The position numbers and the translations under genes are program-made. Below are positions 6,009 to 12,455 of a stretch of 12,456 nucleotides of DNA, piece after piece. Source of the stretch: Methanobacteriota archaeon (GTDB lineage: Archaea; Thermoplasmatota; Thermoplasmata; RBG-16-68-12); NCBI GenBank assembly GCA_005879065.1, contig VBLU01000086.1, forward strand, positions 1 to 12,456. Reading direction: 5' to 3'. The stretch's first letter is position 1, and the number at the start of each line of letters is the position of its first letter. The notes under the pieces are model-generated. The model was not told the DNA's origin. It saw only the letters and a list, made by a program, of their open reading frames with translations, and did not search any database.

Positions 6009-6373
6009 TCCGCGCGCTCCTCGAATTTCCGACGCCGCCAGGCGTCCGTGTCGTCCATCCGGATGATCAGCAAGTTCGACGCGTGGAGCGGCCTCGGGAC
6101 CTTCTTCTCGTCCACCTTTTCGATCGTGATGCCTTCCACGACGACCGTCCCGTGCACGCGGTCGACGGACACGACCTTCCCCTCTCGCCCGCGGAACCCT
6201 CCGCGCATGACCCGGACCGTGTCCCCTTTCCGGACCGGAAGCGCGCGGGGGAGCCGGCCCTTCGCCTTCGCGTGGACCTCCTCCGCGAGATGGGACGAGG
6301 TGAGAATCCGTTTCACATGGAGGGGCGCGTGGGCCGCCCGTTTCCGTTGGACCCGTGGCTGCGTGCTGGTCAT
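6005..6373 (-). CDS. rpl24: 50S ribosomal protein uL24 (L24/L26e)
   Basis: uL24 starts large-subunit assembly at the 5' end of 23S rRNA and sits near the tunnel exit. The 122-residue product begins with the basic archaeal lead (QPRVQRKRAAHAPLHVKR). A KOW-type barrel follows at about residues 48-80 (VRKGDTVRVMRGGFRGREGK, then VSVDRVHGTVVVEGITI). The C-terminal segment (PLHASNLLIIRMDDTDAWR) is typical of the archaeal/eukaryotic form. Its length is the family norm. The ATG follows the uL14 stop by 10 bases, the longest gap in the cluster, with GAGGCGGGAAGG just upstream. Its stop overlaps the eS4 start as ATGA. Confidence 0.96.
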   Translation of the reverse strand: MTSTQPRVQRKRAAHAPLHVKRILTSSHLAEEVHAKAKGRLPRALPVRKGDTVRVMRGGFRGREGKVVSVDRVHGTVVVEGITIEKVDEKKVPRPLHASNLLIIRMDDTDAWRRRKFEERAE

Positions 6374-6383
6374 CCTTCCCGCC

Positions 6384-6782
6384 TCACACGATCATGCTCG
6401 CGGTCGCGGCGACCCGGGGCCACCGTTCCGCGGCCTCTCGGGCCACGGGCCCTTTGATGTCCGACCCTTTCACCTCGCCCTCCGGGGTCACGATCACGCA
6501 GGCGTTGTCCTCGAACTGGACCATCATGCCTTCCGGACGACGGAAGGGACGGCGTTGCCGGACGACGACCGCGTTCATCACCTGCTTGCGGGTCTCCGGG
6601 GTCCCCTTTTTCACCGCGACGACCAGGAGGTCGGCGATCCCCGCCGACGACAGGCGATTCCGCACGCCGCGGTACTTCTTGACCTCGATGATCTCCACGA
6701 TCTTCGCGCCGGTGTTGTCGATGCACTCGAGGCGGGCTCCCTTCGGGAGGCCGCGCATCTGCCGTCCCGGAAGACCCTTCAC
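6384..6782 (-). CDS. rpl14: 50S ribosomal protein uL14 (L14/L23e), GTG start
   Basis: uL14 lies at the subunit interface and forms bridges to the 30S subunit. From the GTG at 6782 the product is 132 residues, the common archaeal length. It contains LPKGARLECIDNTGAKIVEI, the family signature region RRPFRRPEGMMVQFEDNACV and the C-terminal GSDIKGPVAREAAERWPRV. The frame stays open upstream to 6884, but that part overlaps uS17 and has no family similarity. An ATG at 6758 would drop eight family-length residues and has only a weak upstream GGGA. The GTG overlaps the uS17 TGA as GTGA and has AGGGGGT 7 bases upstream, so coupled initiation there is the best reading. It ends 10 bases before uL24. Confidence 0.95.
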   Translation of the reverse strand: MKGLPGRQMRGLPKGARLECIDNTGAKIVEIIEVKKYRGVRNRLSSAGIADLLVVAVKKGTPETRKQVMNAVVVRQRRPFRRPEGMMVQFEDNACVIVTPEGEVKGSDIKGPVAREAAERWPRVAATASMIV

Positions 6783-7171
6783 GCCGCGACCCCCTGATTG
6801 TGGATCGCGACGAAGTGCACGGTCTTCCCGAGGGGCCGACACTCCATCGCCACGATCCGGTGGCCCACTTGCAGGCCGAGACAAGGCGGCGCGTGCACGT
6901 TCAATCGATGGGTGCGTTTCTCATACCGTTCGAACTTTTGGATGTACCGGAGATACTGTCGTTCCACGACGACCGTGTTCTGCATTTTCGTTGAGACGAC
7001 GATGCCCTCGAGCATCTGACCGCGAACCGGGAGCCTCCCGTGGAAGGGACACTTCACGTCCGTGCAGACCTGGCCCGGCATGGGGACGTCGATCCCGATG
7101 TCCCTCCCGCCGGACGCGGTCGGCGCGGTCGGTGCCGCAGCCTTCCTGGTCCGTCCCTTCTTCTCCGCCAT
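6779..7171 (-). CDS. rps17: 30S ribosomal protein uS17 (S17/S11e)
   Basis: uS17 is an OB-fold primary 16S rRNA binder in the small-subunit body. The 130-residue product contains the archaeal/eukaryotic hallmark CTDVKCPFHGRLPVRG (about residues 36-51). The OB strands follow (EGIVVSTKMQNTVVVERQYL, then KRTHRLNVHAPPCLGLQVGH), and the C-terminal segment includes RPLGKTVHFVAI. A Lys/Ala/Thr-rich lead of about 25 residues makes it a little longer than the roughly 105-115 common in archaea. The ATG is preceded by GGTGAT (7177-7182) with 5 bases of spacing, which overlaps the Rnp1 stop. The uS17 TGA overlaps the uL14 GTG as GTGA. Confidence 0.96.
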   Translation of the reverse strand: MAEKKGRTRKAAAPTAPTASGGRDIGIDVPMPGQVCTDVKCPFHGRLPVRGQMLEGIVVSTKMQNTVVVERQYLRYIQKFERYEKRTHRLNVHAPPCLGLQVGHRIVAMECRPLGKTVHFVAIHNQGVAA

Positions 7172-7176
7172 CGTTG

Positions 7177-7182
7177 ATCACC
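7177..7182 (-). promoter_or_regulatory. Ribosome binding site of uS17 (GGTGAT)
   Basis: GGTGAT overlaps the Rnp1 TGA and sits 5 bases before the uS17 ATG at 7171. The stop codon of one gene is thus part of the binding site of the next. Confidence 0.75.
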
Positions 7183-7429
7183 GGGCCTTCTTCACGCGGT
7201 CTTCGGGACGGAACCGGATTTCCTCGCCGTCGACCTCGAGGCCGCCCTGAATCTCAAAGCGGAAGCGACTCCCGTGTTTCGGGATGCGCTTCTCATCGCC
7301 CTGAATCTCGAGCACGAGCGTGTTGCGGGTCTCGTCGACGACCCGGCCCCGCACATGAGCCTGGCTCGGATCCGTCGCGTGCAGGACCTCGACCTCCAGG
7401 CCGATGAGCTCGTGTTTCCGCAGGTTCAC
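7178..7429 (-). CDS. rnp1: Ribonuclease P protein component 1 (Rpp29/Pop4 family)
   Basis: Rnp1 is one of the archaeal RNase P proteins. With Rpp21 it binds the specificity side of the RNA subunit and supports 5' maturation of tRNA precursors. The 83-residue product has the Sm-like barrel pattern of the family: LRKHELIGLEVEVLHATD at the N terminus, GRVVDETRNTLVLE in the centre, then KRIPKHGSRFRFEI. Its length fits the small archaeal form (about 80-100). The start is GTG, directly after the uL29 TGA, and GGAGG (7438-7442) lies 8 bases upstream. The position between uL29 and uS17 is the conserved archaeal location and supports the call. The stop is 6 bases before uS17. Confidence 0.93.
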   Translation of the reverse strand: MNLRKHELIGLEVEVLHATDPSQAHVRGRVVDETRNTLVLEIQGDEKRIPKHGSRFRFEIQGGLEVDGEEIRFRPEDRVKKAR

Positions 7430-7678
7430 TCAGGTCTCCTCCGTCGCGGCCTTGGCCGGCGGAGCCGCGGCGCTCGCGCCCCGTTGCTCCTCGGACATGA
7501 TCGTCAAGATGCGCGCGATGTTTTTCCGGAGGGCTCTGATCTTTCCGGGATTCGGAGGGGCGCCGCCCATCGCGGCGACGCCGCGTTCGTGCATGAGCTC
7601 GTCCCGGAGCTCCGACAGCTTCTTCGCGATCGCCTCCGCGTCCATGGCCCGGATCTCCTTCGTGCGAAGCAAGGGCAT
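7430..7678 (-). CDS. rpl29: 50S ribosomal protein uL29 (L29)
   Basis: uL29 is a small helical hairpin protein at the exit-tunnel rim next to uL23. The 82-residue product starts MPLLRTKEIRAM and has the helix signature KKLSELRDELMHERG. It then has GGAPPNPGKIRALRKNIARI, the second helix that typifies archaeal L29. A short Ala/Pro/Glu tail of about 15 residues follows and accounts for the slightly larger size than usual (about 65-72). The ATG overlaps the uS3 TAA by one base (TAATG), so reinitiation by the terminating ribosome is likely. Its stop directly abuts the Rnp1 GTG. In many Euryarchaeota a sui1 gene follows uL29, but none is present here. Confidence 0.96.
   Translation of the reverse strand: MPLLRTKEIRAMDAEAIAKKLSELRDELMHERGVAAMGGAPPNPGKIRALRKNIARILTIMSEEQRGASAAAPPAKAATEET
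7438..7442 (-). promoter_or_regulatory. Ribosome binding site of Rnp1 (GGAGG)
   Basis: GGAGG lies in the end of uL29, 8 bases before the GTG at 7429. It supports the GTG as the start of the RNase P protein gene. Confidence 0.72.
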
Positions 7679-8568
7679 TAGGCGCCATCGCCCCCTTCCG
7701 CATCGACGTCCACGTCGACCCCGAGCTGCTTCACTTCCTTGGCGACCTTCTTCAATCGCTTCGCGGCCACCTTGCTCTTCTTCACCTTGGCCGTCGTCGC
7801 TTCGCGCTCACCGGGCTCGATGAGAGGCTCGGGTTCTTCGTCGGCTCCCTCCGGGCCGACCGTCGCCTGCACCGCGAGGGCGGGCTCGGGTTCCACGACG
7901 ACGGGGGCCCGAACGGGCGGCACGAAGGACGCCGCCGCCGCAATGTATTCCGCCGAGGGCTGCTTGATCTCGATCTCGTCCGGCAGCTTCGCCTGCGGGT
8001 CCATGATCTCGACCGTCACGCCGATGACACCGGGTTTGAGCTTCGCGGCCGCGAAGCCACGGTCCATCCACAAATTCCGCGGTTCCCCGCAGTACTTGAT
8101 GTGACCTGCCTTGAACTTCTCCGTGCGGTGGCGCTGCCCGGTCAGCTTGCCCGCGATGACCACGAGACACCCTTTCGCGCCGGCCTCCATGATCCGGCGC
8201 ACGGTCGAGTGGCCCGCCCGACGGAAGTGCCATCCCCGCTCGAGCGCGTTCGCAAGCTTCTCGGCCATGATCTGCGCATTCAGGGCCGGTGCACTGACTT
8301 CCTGGACTTCGATTTGCGGATTGTCGAACTTGAATTGCCGGTCCACCGCCTCCGTGAGGCTCTTGATGGCGCCGCCCTTCCGGCCGATCACGAGGCCGGG
8401 CCGCTCCGCGAGAAGGGTCACCCGCGTCCCCATCGGAGTCCGCTGGATATCGAGGCCGCCGAAGCCGGCGCGACGCGTCTCGTTCATGAGGTATTCCTTG
8501 AGCAGGACTCGTCGCACGTTCTCGACGATGATGCGTTTGTCCTTGCGCTCGACCTTCGCCTCCGCCAC
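7678..8568 (-). CDS. rps3: 30S ribosomal protein uS3 (S3), KH domain, extended C terminus
   Basis: uS3 lies at the mRNA entry tunnel in the head of the small subunit and helps unwind incoming mRNA. The 296-residue product has an N-terminal type II KH domain with its GxxG loop (IGRKGG, residues 61-66) and then the S3 C-terminal domain (RRAGHSTVRRIMEAGAKG, KFKAGHIKYCGEP). This core ends near residue 198. The remaining ~98 residues are low complexity: Pro/Val/Glu-rich, then a lysine-rich helix-like stretch, then an acidic end. Such tails vary among archaea. The GTG start directly abuts the uL22 TAG, and GAGGTGG (8574-8580) is 5 bases upstream, which decides the start. The TAA overlaps the uL29 start as TAATG. 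Confidence 0.97.
   Translation of the reverse strand: MAEAKVERKDKRIIVENVRRVLLKEYLMNETRRAGFGGLDIQRTPMGTRVTLLAERPGLVIGRKGGAIKSLTEAVDRQFKFDNPQIEVQEVSAPALNAQIMAEKLANALERGWHFRRAGHSTVRRIMEAGAKGCLVVIAGKLTGQRHRTEKFKAGHIKYCGEPRNLWMDRGFAAAKLKPGVIGVTVEIMDPQAKLPDEIEIKQPSAEYIAAAASFVPPVRAPVVVEPEPALAVQATVGPEGADEEPEPLIEPGEREATTAKVKKSKVAAKRLKKVAKEVKQLGVDVDVDAEGGDGA
7681..7974 (-). other. Low-complexity C-terminal tail of uS3
   Basis: This stretch encodes residues 199-296 of uS3, downstream of the conserved KH and S3 C-terminal domains. It moves from hydrophobic Val/Pro-rich (about 207-222) to acidic (about 229-256), then to a Lys-rich stretch (KVKKSKVAAKRLKKVAKEVK, about 261-280), and closes with Asp/Val and Gly residues. 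No known domain is visible. A surface-exposed, mostly disordered tail is the simplest reading. Confidence 0.6.
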
Positions 8569-9024
8569 CTACGCCACCTCTTCGAGTACGATCTCGAGAT
8601 TCACGGTGTCCTGGTTCCACTGGCTGCTCCGTCCGTAGGCCCGCGGGCGATAGCCCTTCGACGCGGCTCCCTTGTGCGCGTTGATCACGCGGATCACCAT
8701 CGTGTCCGGATCTTCCTTCCCCGTGAACTCCGCGTTCGCGACCGCGCTCTCCAGGATCTGGAGGAAGGCCTTGGCCGCCTTCACCGGGTACCGGGCCGGT
8801 CCGGTGCCGGCCTTGTGGGCGACCCAGCGGTTGTAGGTCCGCATGGGCACCGCCTGTTTGAGGGCGATCACGCGTTCGAGGTATTCACGGGCACTCTCCA
8901 CGGTCTTGCCGCGCAACTGGCGAGCGAGTTCGATCGATTTCTTCCATGCGAGCGGTAGGTCTCGGCCGTAGGCTCGGGCCATCGTCTCGATCTTGTATTC
9001 CATCGTGTACCCGAGCTTGGTCAT
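8569..9024 (-). CDS. rpl22: 50S ribosomal protein uL22 (L22/L17e)
   Basis: uL22 binds all domains of 23S rRNA, and its beta-hairpin lines the exit tunnel. The product (151 residues from this start) begins MTKLGYTMEY and includes ARAYGRDLPLAWKKS and the RGKTVESAREYLERVIAL helices. Near the end it has the conserved hairpin KGYRPRAYGRSSQWN and the strand VNLEIVLEE. The start is uncertain by a few codons: GTG 9036 overlaps the uS19 stop as GTGA but has no Shine-Dalgarno, and ATG 9030 directly abuts a GAGG. ATG 9024 lies 6 bases downstream of that GAGG and gives the usual archaeal N terminus, so it is preferred. Family identity is secure. Confidence 0.95.
   Translation of the reverse strand: MTKLGYTMEYKIETMARAYGRDLPLAWKKSIELARQLRGKTVESAREYLERVIALKQAVPMRTYNRWVAHKAGTGPARYPVKAAKAFLQILESAVANAEFTGKEDPDTMVIRVINAHKGAASKGYRPRAYGRSSQWNQDTVNLEIVLEEVA
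8574..8580 (-). promoter_or_regulatory. Ribosome binding site of uS3 (GAGGTGG)
   Basis: GAGGTGG lies within the last codons of uL22, 5 bases before the GTG at 8568, and supports the GTG start of uS3. Confidence 0.78.
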
Positions 9025-9032
9025 GTGCATCC

Positions 9033-9497
9033 TCACTTGAGCGGCATGAACTTCGACGATCGTGTGGCTCCGACGCCCGGTCCGCTGTGCGTGACCGGCT
9101 TTCGCGTCATCGCGAACTCACCGATGAAATGGCCAATCATCTCCGGCTTGATCTCGACCGTCACGAATTCCTTCCCGTTGTGGATCGCGACCTTCTTTCC
9201 GATGAAGTCGGGAAGGATCGGCACGTCCCGGCAATGTGTCCGGACCGCGACCTCGGTCCCGTTCGCGCGGAGTTTTTCGATGAACCGATAGCGTTCGTCG
9301 TCGATCCCTCGGATCACCGACCGCCGGGGTCGCGCGGGCAGCAGCTCGATGATCTCCTCCAGCGTCATGGCCTTCATCTCGTCCAGCGTGTACCCGCGGT
9401 ACGTGAATTCCTTCTTGCGGCGCGTCTCGACGAGGCCCGCCCGCTTCCGCAACTTCCTCCGAGCCGCCTTCGCCAGACCACCCATTTTCTTTGCCAT
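9033..9497 (-). CDS. rps19: 30S ribosomal protein uS19 (S19/S15e)
   Basis: uS19 is a head protein of the small subunit that, with uS13, contacts the A-site tRNA and the central protuberance. The 154-residue product has a basic N-terminal extension typical of archaeal/eukaryotic S15e (KAARRKLRKRAGL), then the EFTYRGYTLDEM segment. The conserved C-terminal core follows (IGKKVAIHNGKEFVTVEI, then MIGHFIGEFAMTRKPVTHSG). Three candidate starts lie close together: GTG 9506, ATG 9503 and ATG 9497. A near-perfect GGAGGTGAT at 9502-9510 is 4 bases from ATG 9497 but overlaps or crowds the other two, so 9497 is chosen. The gene begins 5 bases after the uL2 stop. Confidence 0.95.
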   Translation of the reverse strand: MAKKMGGLAKAARRKLRKRAGLVETRRKKEFTYRGYTLDEMKAMTLEEIIELLPARPRRSVIRGIDDERYRFIEKLRANGTEVAVRTHCRDVPILPDFIGKKVAIHNGKEFVTVEIKPEMIGHFIGEFAMTRKPVTHSGPGVGATRSSKFMPLK

Positions 9498-9501
9498 GCC
9501 C

Positions 9502-9510
9502 ATCACCTCC
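9502..9510 (-). promoter_or_regulatory. Ribosome binding site of uS19 (GGAGGTGAT)
   Basis: Nine bases match the archaeal anti-Shine-Dalgarno complement GGAGGTGAT. The site ends 4 bases before the ATG at 9497 and contains the uL2 stop codon, which makes 9497 a better start than ATG 9503 or GTG 9506. Confidence 0.8.
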
Positions 9511-10216
9511 GACGACGCTTCTCCTTCAACCGCTTCGGCTGGGGAGACATCCGTCCGACCTTGCGGCCGGGCGGGGCGTCAAAACCCACCGTGGACGGTT
9601 TGCCCACATGTTGGTGCGACCCGCCTCCGTGGGGATGGTCGACGGGATTCATCGCCACGCCGCGCACGATGAAGTACGCCTTGCTGAACGATCGGAAGGA
9701 GAACCACTTCTTCCCCGCGCGGTAGAAGGGCTTGTCGCCGCGGCCCGCGCCCGCGACGGCGCCGATCGTGGCCCGGCAATCCGGATGGAAGGTGCGGAAC
9801 TGTCCCGAAGGGAGCTGAATGACGGTCCGGTCTCCCTGGCTCACCACGACGGCCTGGGCACCCGCGGCCCGCACGAATCGACCGCCATCCCCGGGCATCG
9901 ACTCGACGTTGTAGACGAGCGTCCCTTCTGGGATGTCGCGGAGCGGCATCGTGTTCCCGCGGTCCAGATTCGGCAAGCCATGGGTCACGGGCTGGCCGAC
10001 GGAAAGGCCGTCGCAGGCGATCATGAGGACCTCTTGGCCATCGAACCGAACGCGCGCGAGTGGAGCGGTGTGTCCGGGCGCCTGGAAGATGTCCGTCACG
10101 ACCCCGGCACCGCGAAGGTGCGGATAGACGACGGGCCCAGGATGTCGGTGGCTCGGCGAACGGTAGGTCGGCGAAGTCCCGCGGCCGCGGCGTTGGGAGC
10201 GCAGGTTCTTTCCCAT
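9503..10216 (-). CDS. rpl2: 50S ribosomal protein uL2 (L2/L8 family)
   Basis: uL2 is one of the most conserved ribosomal proteins. It contacts the peptidyl-transferase region of 23S rRNA and is needed for subunit association. The 237-residue product opens with MGKNLRSQRRGRG, has the central OB and SH3-like barrels, and carries the hallmark NPVDHPHGGG at about residues 190-199, including the conserved histidine region near the active centre. It ends in a very basic tail (KRLKEKRRRR). Its length is the family norm for archaea. The ATG at 10216 overlaps the uL23 stop by one base (TGATG), with a GGGGTG 5 bases upstream. Its stop lies inside the uS19 ribosome binding site, so the two genes are tightly coupled. 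Confidence 0.98.
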   Translation of the reverse strand: MGKNLRSQRRGRGTSPTYRSPSHRHPGPVVYPHLRGAGVVTDIFQAPGHTAPLARVRFDGQEVLMIACDGLSVGQPVTHGLPNLDRGNTMPLRDIPEGTLVYNVESMPGDGGRFVRAAGAQAVVVSQGDRTVIQLPSGQFRTFHPDCRATIGAVAGAGRGDKPFYRAGKKWFSFRSFSKAYFIVRGVAMNPVDHPHGGGSHQHVGKPSTVGFDAPPGRKVGRMSPQPKRLKEKRRRR

Positions 10217-10497
10217 CAGAACACCCCGATCCGCATGCCGATCTCTTCGGCGGAGAATTCCGGTTTCAGCTTGATGATCGCGTGCTTGCCGTCCCTCCGG
10301 ACGAACGTGTTCACCTTCGCGACCTTCACCTGGAAGAGGTCCTCGAAGGCCTTTTTGACCTGCTCTCGGGTCGCCTGACGACGCACGAGGAACTCGAGCC
10401 GGTTCCCGTCCTTCAGATTCTGAGCGGGCGTGCCTTGCAGCATGTTGAGTGTTTTCTCAGTCACATACGGATGGAGGAGAATCTCGTGCGGCTTCAT
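10216..10497 (-). CDS. rpl23: 50S ribosomal protein uL23 (L23)
   Basis: uL23 sits at the mouth of the exit tunnel and is a docking site for the signal recognition particle and the SecY translocon. The 93-residue product has the family N terminus (LLHPYVTEKTLNML, about residues 7-20), the basic middle segment and the KVAKVNTFVRRDGKHAIIKL strand near the C terminus, and ends in IGVF. Its length is slightly above the usual 82-86 of archaeal L23. The ATG at 10497 overlaps the uL4 stop as ATGA, and an in-frame TTG at 10506 is a much weaker candidate. A GGAG about 9 bases upstream may serve as the ribosome binding site, but translational coupling to uL4 looks more important. Confidence 0.96.
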   Translation of the reverse strand: MKPHEILLHPYVTEKTLNMLQGTPAQNLKDGNRLEFLVRRQATREQVKKAFEDLFQVKVAKVNTFVRRDGKHAIIKLKPEFSAEEIGMRIGVF

Positions 10498-11432
10498 GGC
10501 GACCAACTCCGGAGCACCTCGAGGGCGCCCTCGCTGAACATCGTGAGCCGACCCGGATCGCCTCCCGGAGCGAGGACCTCGGCGCTCAACCCCGCGGGGC
10601 TCACGACCTCGACGCCGGGCAGGTTCCCGAAGAGTCGGCGGACCTTCGCCGGATCCTTCACGACCACGAGCAGGCTCCGCGGCTGCCGATAGCGCCGGCC
10701 TCGCATCTTCCCGCGGCCCGCGCGCACGTGGCGGCCGTCCTTCGCACGCTCCACGTCTGCGTACACGCCGAGGCGGTCCAGGATCTTGACGCCTTCCTGG
10801 GTCGCACCTCCGTCCGGCTGGAGCGTCTCGATCCCGTCCTCGATCACGACGGGCAGGCTGAGTTCCTCCTTGAACGCATGTCCGCGGGCGGAGACGATCG
10901 TGACTTCCTTCACCGCGGCCAAAGCCGCGTTGCGTGCCAAGCGTCGTTCGTTCTCGTTCACCTTCTTCGCCCAGACCTTCTCGACCCGCGGGGGGTGCGC
11001 CCGGCGACCGCCCACGGTGCCCGGGGCCTGCGCCCCGGTCATGGAGCCGCGGATCCGTGGGACGCGGGAGACGCCATGGCCCTTCCCCGACCAGCGGACG
11101 GAATGTTTCGCACCGGACCGGCGCCCGGGGCCATACGGCTGCCGTCGATTCGCCTGGGCTGCGGTAACCGCCCTTCGGATCAGATCGGAACGCACCTCGC
11201 CTTGGAACACGGTCGGCAGGTCGACCGACTTCACGACGTCGCCATCGAGAGAATACACGTGCACACGACCGGCCTCCAGGGAGCGGACCTCGGCCTTCGC
11301 TTCCTTGGCCTTCGCCGCTTTGGCTGCCTTCGGGCCCTTCTCCGGCTCGGCAGCCTTCTTGCGCCGGACTCGCGGCGTCCTGCGAGACTCGGCCGGTGCA
11401 TCCGATGCCGATTTCTTCTTCGACTCCGGCAT
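10494..11432 (-). CDS. rpl4: 50S ribosomal protein uL4 (L4/L1e family)
   Basis: uL4 binds 23S rRNA domain I and sends a basic loop to the wall of the exit tunnel. The core begins near residue 55 (GRVHVYSLDGDVVKSVDLP) and contains the basic internal loop RRQPYGPGRRSGAKHS and the GRGKMRGRRYRQPRS segment typical of archaeal L4. With the ATG at 11432 the protein is 312 residues, longer than the roughly 250-260 usual in archaea. The excess is an N-terminal stretch of about 52 residues rich in Lys, Ala, Arg and Glu with no recognisable fold. A GTG at 11441 overlaps the uL3 stop as GTGA, but the GGGAG in the uL3 end lies 1 base from it and about 10 bases from the ATG, so I prefer the ATG. The stop overlaps the uL23 start as ATGA. 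Confidence 0.95.
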   Translation of the reverse strand: MPESKKKSASDAPAESRRTPRVRRKKAAEPEKGPKAAKAAKAKEAKAEVRSLEAGRVHVYSLDGDVVKSVDLPTVFQGEVRSDLIRRAVTAAQANRRQPYGPGRRSGAKHSVRWSGKGHGVSRVPRIRGSMTGAQAPGTVGGRRAHPPRVEKVWAKKVNENERRLARNAALAAVKEVTIVSARGHAFKEELSLPVVIEDGIETLQPDGGATQEGVKILDRLGVYADVERAKDGRHVRAGRGKMRGRRYRQPRSLLVVVKDPAKVRRLFGNLPGVEVVSPAGLSAEVLAPGGDPGRLTMFSEGALEVLRSWSP

Positions 11433-11437
11433 GAGCG

Positions 11438-12442
11438 TCACACTCCCTGTTTCGATTCCCGCGAGACGTAGGTGAGTTCGGGAGACTTCTCGAGTTTCAC
11501 ATAACCGATCCGAGCCGCGTCCCGGAGGCGGATCAGCCGCTTGGCGGGACCGGGAATCGAACCGTGCAGCAGGACGTACGGATTGCGCACCATCCCGTAC
11601 GCGAGGAAGCCCCCGTTCGGGGTGATCTCATCCCCCTTCTCGCCGATCTTCAGGATGCGCTTGTTGTATTCCGTCCGCTGGTGATACCCGAACTGGCCTC
11701 CTTGCGGGACGGTCGGCCGGACGTACCCGGGCTGGAAGTTCCCGAGGGTTCCGATGTTCCGTCGGTGCTTCGAGTTCTTGTGGCTCAGCAGCCGCGTTCC
11801 CCATCGGGTGTGGTGGCCTTTCCAACCCTTCCCCTTCGTGATCGCGGCGACATCGACCATGGAGCCCTCCCGGCAGAATTCCGTGACGGGGATGTCCGTG
11901 CCGAGGAGTTGCTTCGCGTACTTGATCCGGTCCTCGATGGAACCTCCGCCGACGCGGTTCTCCATGAGGTCCGGCTTCTTCTTCGGGACTCCCGTGAGGA
12001 GGCCCGGCTGCGTGTACGTGATGAGCCGGACGTCGTCCACCTGCGCCGGCTGGACCTTCTTCCATGCCTCCTCGACGTCGTACTCCTTCGGGATCGGGAA
12101 GACGCGTCGGAGCTCCTTATCCAGCTTGGGGCCCCAGACCTCCCCCACGGTCTTCAGGCCCTCCATCGTGCGGCGGTACAAGCGCACCGCGGCGACGTGC
12201 ATCGGCGGAACTTCGAGGACGGTGACGGGGATCTGCACCTCTTGGCCCGAGGTCGTGGACGTCGGCCGATAGTCGACGACGATCGCGTGGGTCATGCCGG
12301 CCTTGTAACCGGCAAATCCCTGGACCTTCGGACTGCCACCGTCCGAGTCGGGCCAGCTCGTGAAATGCGGAATGGGGCTCTCGCTGCGCTTGCGGGGCGA
12401 AAAGCCCATCGAGCCGTGTCGCGGTCGGTGTTCCTTCGGCAC
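11438..12442 (-). CDS. rpl3: 50S ribosomal protein uL3 (L3)
   Basis: uL3 is an early-assembling 23S rRNA-binding protein whose long loop reaches toward the peptidyl-transferase centre. The 334-residue product has the archaeal N terminus (HRPRHGSMGFSPRKR, about residues 5-19) followed by a SWPDSD stretch. It also has the archaeal/eukaryotic core motifs KGKGWKGHHTRWG and GQFGYHQRTEYNKR in the loop region, and its length is usual for archaeal L3. The start is GTG: GGAGG lies 8 bases upstream (12451-12455), and this start gives the N terminus expected of the family, whereas the next ATG (12409) would cut it off. It is the first gene of the visible transcript, and only 14 bases lie upstream of it, so the operon promoter is outside the window. 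Identification is by recognised family sequence. Confidence 0.97.
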   Translation of the reverse strand: MPKEHRPRHGSMGFSPRKRSESPIPHFTSWPDSDGGSPKVQGFAGYKAGMTHAIVVDYRPTSTTSGQEVQIPVTVLEVPPMHVAAVRLYRRTMEGLKTVGEVWGPKLDKELRRVFPIPKEYDVEEAWKKVQPAQVDDVRLITYTQPGLLTGVPKKKPDLMENRVGGGSIEDRIKYAKQLLGTDIPVTEFCREGSMVDVAAITKGKGWKGHHTRWGTRLLSHKNSKHRRNIGTLGNFQPGYVRPTVPQGGQFGYHQRTEYNKRILKIGEKGDEITPNGGFLAYGMVRNPYVLLHGSIPGPAKRLIRLRDAARIGYVKLEKSPELTYVSRESKQGV

Positions 12443-12450
12443 TGGCCACT

Positions 12451-12455
12451 CCTCC
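12451..12455 (-). promoter_or_regulatory. Ribosome binding site of uL3 (GGAGG)
   Basis: GGAGG lies 8 bases before the GTG at 12442. It supports the GTG over the internal ATG at 12409. It is the only regulatory signal visible upstream of the first gene. Confidence 0.75.

Noticed and set aside
5424..6797. 457-codon plus-strand open frame, the longest in the window
   Set aside because: It lies antisense to eS4, uL24 and uL14, all of which are certain. Its translation is His/Arg/Pro/Asp-rich with no recognisable domain, as expected of a GC-rich antisense frame, and it crosses several gene boundaries.
10449..11471. 340-codon plus-strand open frame
   Set aside because: Antisense to uL4 and the ends of uL23 and uL3; biased Arg/Leu/Ala composition, no domain and no supporting ribosome binding site. 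A shadow.
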